Origin: an uncultured Lentisphaeria bacterium
GTDB lineage: Bacteria; Verrucomicrobiota; Lentisphaeria; JABSQK01; CAJWLW01
Direction: 5' to 3'
Assembly (NCBI GenBank): GCA_913042885.1
Contig: CAJWLW010000159.1
Location: 1 to 10,517, forward strand
DNA length: 10,517 nt
Shown piece by piece: positions 7,714 through 10,517 of this stretch. The position numbers and the translations under genes are program-made. Positions within the stretch are counted from its first letter, which is position 1. Each line of letters begins with the position of its first letter. The notes beneath the pieces were generated by a model. The model did not search any database. It was given only the letters and a program-made list of their open reading frames with translations, and had not been told where the DNA came from.

Positions 7714-7740
7714 GAACTTCGAACGCCGAACGCTGAATCC
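7714..7740. repeat. GAACnnn heptad repeat in hemY-amidotransferase spacer
   Basis: GAAC at 7714, 7721 and 7728 and GAAT at 7735 recur with an exact 7-bp period, filling almost the whole 31-bp gap between the hemY stop and the next ATG. No ribosome site or terminator is visible in it. Short heptameric tandem repeats of this kind occur in intergenic DNA of various bacteria. Here the repeat marks the boundary where tightly overlapped heme genes give way to unrelated genes. Confidence 0.55.
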
Positions 7741-7741
7741 C

Positions 7742-8335
7742 ATGCCCGAGAAACCCGACATTATCGGCATCGACTGCAACAGCAGTAAATTCCAGAATAT
7801 CGTCGAGATTCTCGAGAGCGCCGGGGCGCAGTGCCGTGTGGTACCGTTGCCGCTGGCCAATGACACGTACTTTGCCGATTGCGACGCGGTGGTCATTTCC
7901 GGGGGGCCGCACCTTTTCACCGATGCCGGTGCCGAGACGTTGCGGGAACAGTTCGAGTTTCTAGGATATCTGTCATGCCCGGTGTTCGGGATCTGCCTCG
8001 GGCATCAGGCCATGGCCTTGCATCACGGTGCCGGCGTTTACCTCGGCGAGCCACGACGCGAAACCGACGCCATCACGTTGACCGGGGAACACCAGCTTCT
8101 CGACGGCATCCCCGACGGTGCCAGTTTTCGCGAAGACCATTGCGAAGGCGTCGAGTTGCCCGAAGGGTTCACAGTGCTCGGGAGATCGGCGCATTATCCG
8201 GTCGAAATCATGGCAGACGATCAACGCTGCTGGTATGGTGTGCAGTTTCATCCCGAGGTCTCCGGTGACGTCGGACGGCAACTGCTGAGCAACTTCGTAC
8301 GTATTCTCAACCATCGCAAACAAACGGACACATGA
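7742..8335 (+). CDS. Stand-alone class I glutamine amidotransferase, GMP synthase subunit A-like
   Basis: A 197-aa protein made of a single class I (triad) glutaminase domain. The nucleophile is Cys85 in GICLGHQAMA (83-92), preceded by the oxyanion segment VISGGP (51-56). The triad is completed by His170 and Glu172 in YGVQFHPEV (165-173). Length and the final FHPEV...LLSNFVRI pattern resemble the separate glutaminase subunit (GuaAa) of archaeal GMP synthase and the N-terminal domain of bacterial GuaA. No ATP-pyrophosphatase partner is in the window. The region matching the usual SHxDxV ahead of LPEGF reads DHCEGV (132-137), keeping His133 but altering the following residues. It could thus supply ammonia to another enzyme or hydrolyse a gamma-glutamyl compound. 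The ATG at 7742 begins a natural domain N-terminus; the frame is open upstream to 7463, but that part overlaps hemY and is not family-like. The ATGA overlap with the next gene implies joint function. Confidence 0.85.
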   Translation: MPEKPDIIGIDCNSSKFQNIVEILESAGAQCRVVPLPLANDTYFADCDAVVISGGPHLFTDAGAETLREQFEFLGYLSCPVFGICLGHQAMALHHGAGVYLGEPRRETDAITLTGEHQLLDGIPDGASFREDHCEGVELPEGFTVLGRSAHYPVEIMADDQRCWYGVQFHPEVSGDVGRQLLSNFVRILNHRKQTDT

Positions 8336-9576
8336 ACAGCTGCGACGTGTTGATCAAGAACGGCCGCGTCATCGATCCGGCCAACAACGTGGACGGCCGC
8401 TGCGACGTCGCCATCAGTAGCGGACGCATCGCCAAAGTCGCTGCCGGCATCGAGGGAGATGCTGCCGAGGTTTTTGACGCCGACGGGTTGATCGTCACCC
8501 CGGGCCTCGTCGATCTGCACGCACACGTTTATGACAAGGTCATCCCGCTGGGGATCGATCCCGATCATTACTGCCTGGGCCGCGGCACAACGACCGTTGT
8601 CGATGCAGGCAGCGCCGGCGCCGACAACTTCGCCGGGTTCCGGGCCTTTGCCATCGACCGCTGCCGCACGCGCATCCTCGGGTTTCTGAACATCTCACGC
8701 ATGGGTCTGGCGTGCAGCGGACTGGGTGGCGACAGCAACGTGCCGGGCGAGCTGGACCTGATGAAATTCGTCAATACGGAACATTGTGTCGATTGCATCG
8801 AGATGAATCGCGACGTGCTGGTGGGCGTCAAGATTCGGCTGTCGAATTCGATCGCCGACAACGGGCGCAACGAGCAGGCCTCCTTCGAACTTGCTGTAGA
8901 GGCGGCACGCGCAACAAAACTGCCGCTGATGACACACCACAGCTTCTCGGCCGTGCCGCTGGAAGACTGTCCTGGGAACATGGTGGCAGGCGACGTTTAT
9001 ACGCACTGTTTCCACGGCTTCCCCTCGACAATCATCAACCCGGACACGAAAGAAATCGAGGTGCCCGTGCAGCGGGCCCGCGACAATGGCGTACTGTTTG
9101 ATATCGGCATGGGCCAGGGCTCATTCAACTGGACCGCTGCGGAGTTCGCAACGCGGGCCGGATTCTGGCCCGATGCGATCGGCACCGACCTGCACGCCGG
9201 CACCTGCGAAGGCCCGACCTATGACATGCCCACGGCAATGTCGCGCATTCTGCACCTCGGCATGCCGCTGCCGGAGGTGATCCGCTGCTCGACTGTCGAA
9301 CCGGCCCGGGCCGTCGGCTGGGACGACCGTATCGGGACTCTGGGACAGGGCCGTGACGCGGATGTTGCGGTGTTCGCAATTGAAGCGGTCGACATGGACC
9401 TGGAAGACTGCCAGTCGCAAATGCGCCGGATTTCACAGCTGCTGGTGCCGAAAGCTGTGTGGCGCGCCGGTGAACCAGCCGCCATTACGAAACCGCGGGC
9501 GTTCCCCAATGCCGAAACGATCGAGGCGCAGAAGATCTGGTGGCCACGCCTGCTGATTCGCGACGAGAGTCTGTAG
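8332..9576 (+). CDS. Amidohydrolase/deacetylase family metallohydrolase (COG3964-like)
   Basis: A 414-aa amidohydrolase-superfamily TIM barrel with the small beta domain formed by the N-terminus (about 1-57) and C-terminus (about 345-414). Metal-site residues can be read in order: His63 and His65 in GLVDLHAHVYD; Lys167 in GVKIRLS, the likely carboxylated bridging lysine; His202 or His203 in LMTHHSFS; His225 in VYTHCFHGFP; and Asp286 in IGTDLHAG. All binuclear-site ligands therefore appear intact. The HAHVYD and TDLHAG surroundings fit the COG3964 group related to dihydroorotase and hydantoinase. The few characterised members are annotated as deacetylases, and physiological substrates are largely unknown. 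Substrate cannot be read from sequence, so a pyrimidine or hydantoin role is only analogy. It overlaps the amidotransferase gene by ATGA and is the last rightward gene. Confidence 0.88.
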   Translation: MNSCDVLIKNGRVIDPANNVDGRCDVAISSGRIAKVAAGIEGDAAEVFDADGLIVTPGLVDLHAHVYDKVIPLGIDPDHYCLGRGTTTVVDAGSAGADNFAGFRAFAIDRCRTRILGFLNISRMGLACSGLGGDSNVPGELDLMKFVNTEHCVDCIEMNRDVLVGVKIRLSNSIADNGRNEQASFELAVEAARATKLPLMTHHSFSAVPLEDCPGNMVAGDVYTHCFHGFPSTIINPDTKEIEVPVQRARDNGVLFDIGMGQGSFNWTAAEFATRAGFWPDAIGTDLHAGTCEGPTYDMPTAMSRILHLGMPLPEVIRCSTVEPARAVGWDDRIGTLGQGRDADVAVFAIEAVDMDLEDCQSQMRRISQLLVPKAVWRAGEPAAITKPRAFPNAETIEAQKIWWPRLLIRDESL

Positions 9577-9608
9577 GCCGAGCAAGCCGTGCCACAAAGA
9601 GCAAAGAG

Positions 9609-10259
9609 TCACTCCTCCTGCGGAGAGTCGGCTGATTTGACGGTCAGGTAGATCTTACCTTCCTTGACCTCGATCGACTCGACATTCTTCATCCGCTCTT
9701 CGAACTCGGGATCGGCGTTCATGTCTTCTGCCAGGTTCTCCGATCTAATGCCTTTCAGAAACGTCTCAGGCAACAGTTCTTCATTGACGACAACGTCCTT
9801 GGTGCGGATGTCGAGATGACCGTTGTGGTATTCGATTGTGAATTCAACTTTACCGTTCAGGTAGCGATCGGTCAGACCGAAAAATTCGTCTAGCGGCAAA
9901 CTGGCGTCGGCTGTGATCGTGTCTTCTTCTATGTAGGCATAGAGGTTGCCCGCAAGCCCGAGATCTTCTTCCTCCATGATCCAGTTGTTGAGGTCGTCCG
10001 CGGTCAGGATGTACGTTTTCCCGTCGCGGCTGGCGATACCGTCATACAGCGCCTGGTGGTGCTGGGCCATGGCCTCGGCCTGCTCATCGGTCAGTTGCAG
10101 GACCGGTATTTCGATCGCCTCCTCAGCCGTATAGGTCTCGATGACGCGATCGAGGCCGCGTTTGGCGAGCACGCCCAGAACGATCGCGACGATGATGGCT
10201 AAAACGCCGACACCGCCGCAACCCATGCACCCCCAAAACAAACATCCCCGATCTTTCAT
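9609..10259 (-). CDS. Hypothetical single-span membrane protein with Cys-rich N-terminus
   Basis: I do not recognise the family. The 216-aa protein begins with a short segment holding Cys6, Cys11 and Cys14 (GCLFWGCMGCGG) that runs directly into one strongly hydrophobic segment at about 15-33, followed by a basic stop (KRGLDR). The remaining 180 residues are hydrophilic and acidic, with LTDEQAEAMAQHHQALYDG (56-74) probably helical and an alternating beta-like stretch from about 80 to 165 (TYILTADDLNNWI, LYAYIEEDTITADASL, GKVEFTIEYHNGHLDI). The cysteine positions do not form a clear lipobox, so a lipoprotein is not favoured. Its ATG at 10257-10259 follows a partial GGGA site. It has its own candidate promoter and converges on the amidohydrolase gene with a 32-bp gap, so it is unlikely to belong to the heme locus. 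Confidence 0.75.
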   Translation of the reverse strand: MKDRGCLFWGCMGCGGVGVLAIIVAIVLGVLAKRGLDRVIETYTAEEAIEIPVLQLTDEQAEAMAQHHQALYDGIASRDGKTYILTADDLNNWIMEEEDLGLAGNLYAYIEEDTITADASLPLDEFFGLTDRYLNGKVEFTIEYHNGHLDIRTKDVVVNEELLPETFLKGIRSENLAEDMNADPEFEERMKNVESIEVKEGKIYLTVKSADSPQEE

Positions 10260-10282
10260 GACATTCCCGCGTGGTTTGCCGT

Positions 10283-10310
10283 ACTGTAGTTACCCGAACT
10301 TGATTGTCTA
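10283..10310 (-). promoter_or_regulatory. Predicted promoter of the membrane protein gene
   Basis: On the minus strand TAGACA (10310-10305, five of six consensus bases) and TACAGT (10288-10283, four of six) are separated by 16 bases. Transcription would begin near 10276 and give a leader of about 17 nt. The site lies between the terminator of the preceding leftward gene and the ATG, where a promoter is needed. Confidence 0.5.
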
Positions 10311-10352
10311 GTCTCGATCCATCCGGAGTAGACAACTTTACGATGCGGAACG

Positions 10353-10386
10353 AAAAAAACCCCGCGTAATGCGTTCGGGGCTTTTT
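10353..10386 (-). terminator. Intrinsic terminator, usable in both directions
   Basis: A hairpin with CCCCG (10360-10364) pairing with CGGGG (10376-10380), extended inside by a short CG/CG pairing, is flanked by seven A residues on the left and five T residues on the right. Read on the minus strand it is a G+C stem followed by a run of seven U, the standard intrinsic terminator, about 60 bases after the stop of the leftward gene at 10447. It would insulate the membrane protein gene from that upstream unit. Confidence 0.85.
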
Positions 10387-10446
10387 CGGAAAATCCTGAT
10401 TTTTGGCTGGCGACAATCTCTCGTCGCACATCTGCGGACTCCGCAA

Positions 10447-10517
10447 CTACTCGTTCTTGGCGGCCTCGTACTTGTCGTATTCGTCGTCCGACACCCACAT
10501 GTAGACATTGGCCTTGG
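10447..10517 (-). CDS. C-terminal 22 codons of an unidentified leftward gene (truncated by window edge)
   Basis: An open frame enters from the right edge and ends at TAG (10449-10447), giving the tail KANVYMWVSDDEYDKYEAAKNE. It is acidic and amphipathic and too short for a family assignment. The reality of the gene is supported by the strong terminator placed about 60 bases downstream of this stop. The codons end mostly in G or C, as in the neighbouring genes. Confidence 0.6.
   Translation of the reverse strand, partial: KANVYMWVSDDEYDKYEAAKNE

Noticed and set aside
7463..7741. In-frame upstream extension of the amidotransferase, giving 290 aa instead of 197
   Set aside because: The extra 93 codons lie mostly inside hemY in another frame, read as low-complexity Arg/Ala/Ser-rich sequence, and the glutaminase domain starts naturally at the ATG at 7742.
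9577..9608. Terminator between the amidohydrolase gene and the convergent membrane protein gene
   Set aside because: The 32-bp gap has no inverted repeat or T-run; only the short AAAGAGC/AAAGAGT heptad pair is present.
1..10517. CRISPR arrays, tRNA genes, transposases, integrase or phage genes
   Set aside because: No spaced direct repeats of array type, no cloverleaf-like sequence noticed, and no coding sequence resembling mobile-element proteins; nearly all DNA is accounted for by the listed genes.

Overview
The window reads as an ordinary bacterial chromosome segment of about 60% G+C by eye, dominated by a tetrapyrrole (heme) biosynthesis locus. An archaeal/eukaryotic-type prolyl-tRNA synthetase, a CcsA/HemX-like protein paired with HemA, a HemY-type oxidase, few Shine-Dalgarno sequences, and a small Cys-rich single-span membrane protein together suggest a Gram-negative lineage, perhaps of the Planctomycetes/Verrucomicrobia/Lentisphaerae kind. 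That placement is inference; no rRNA or other marker is present.

Layout: (1) Bases 3-1109 (+) are the 3' two-thirds or more of proS. (2) Bases 1149-3268 (-) are a two-gene operon, ccsA/hemX-like then hemA, reading leftward and converging on proS. (3) Bases 3269-3408 are a 140-bp A+T-richer divergent promoter region with a good sigma70-type promoter for the leftward operon and a tandem CTGTATAA repeat. (4) Bases 3409-7710 (+) are hemC-hemB-hemE-hemY, each start overlapping the previous stop by 4, 1 and 13 nt. (5) After a 31-bp spacer built from GAACnnn heptads, bases 7742-9576 (+) hold a stand-alone class I glutamine amidotransferase resembling archaeal split GMP synthase subunit A and a COG3964-type metallo-amidohydrolase, overlapping by ATGA. 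(6) Bases 9609-10259 (-) encode an unrecognised membrane-anchored protein with its own candidate promoter. (7) A strong intrinsic terminator at 10353-10386 closes a further leftward gene whose last 22 codons are at the right edge.

Together hemA, hemB, hemC, hemE and hemY cover glutamyl-tRNA to glutamate-1-semialdehyde, ALA to porphobilinogen, porphobilinogen to hydroxymethylbilane, uroporphyrinogen III to coproporphyrinogen III, and a later porphyrinogen oxidation. hemL, hemD, the coproporphyrinogen decarboxylase/dehydrogenase step and the ferrochelatase are not in the window. The least explained part is the amidotransferase-amidohydrolase pair. It looks translationally coupled and may be co-transcribed with the heme operon, but has no obvious role in heme synthesis.
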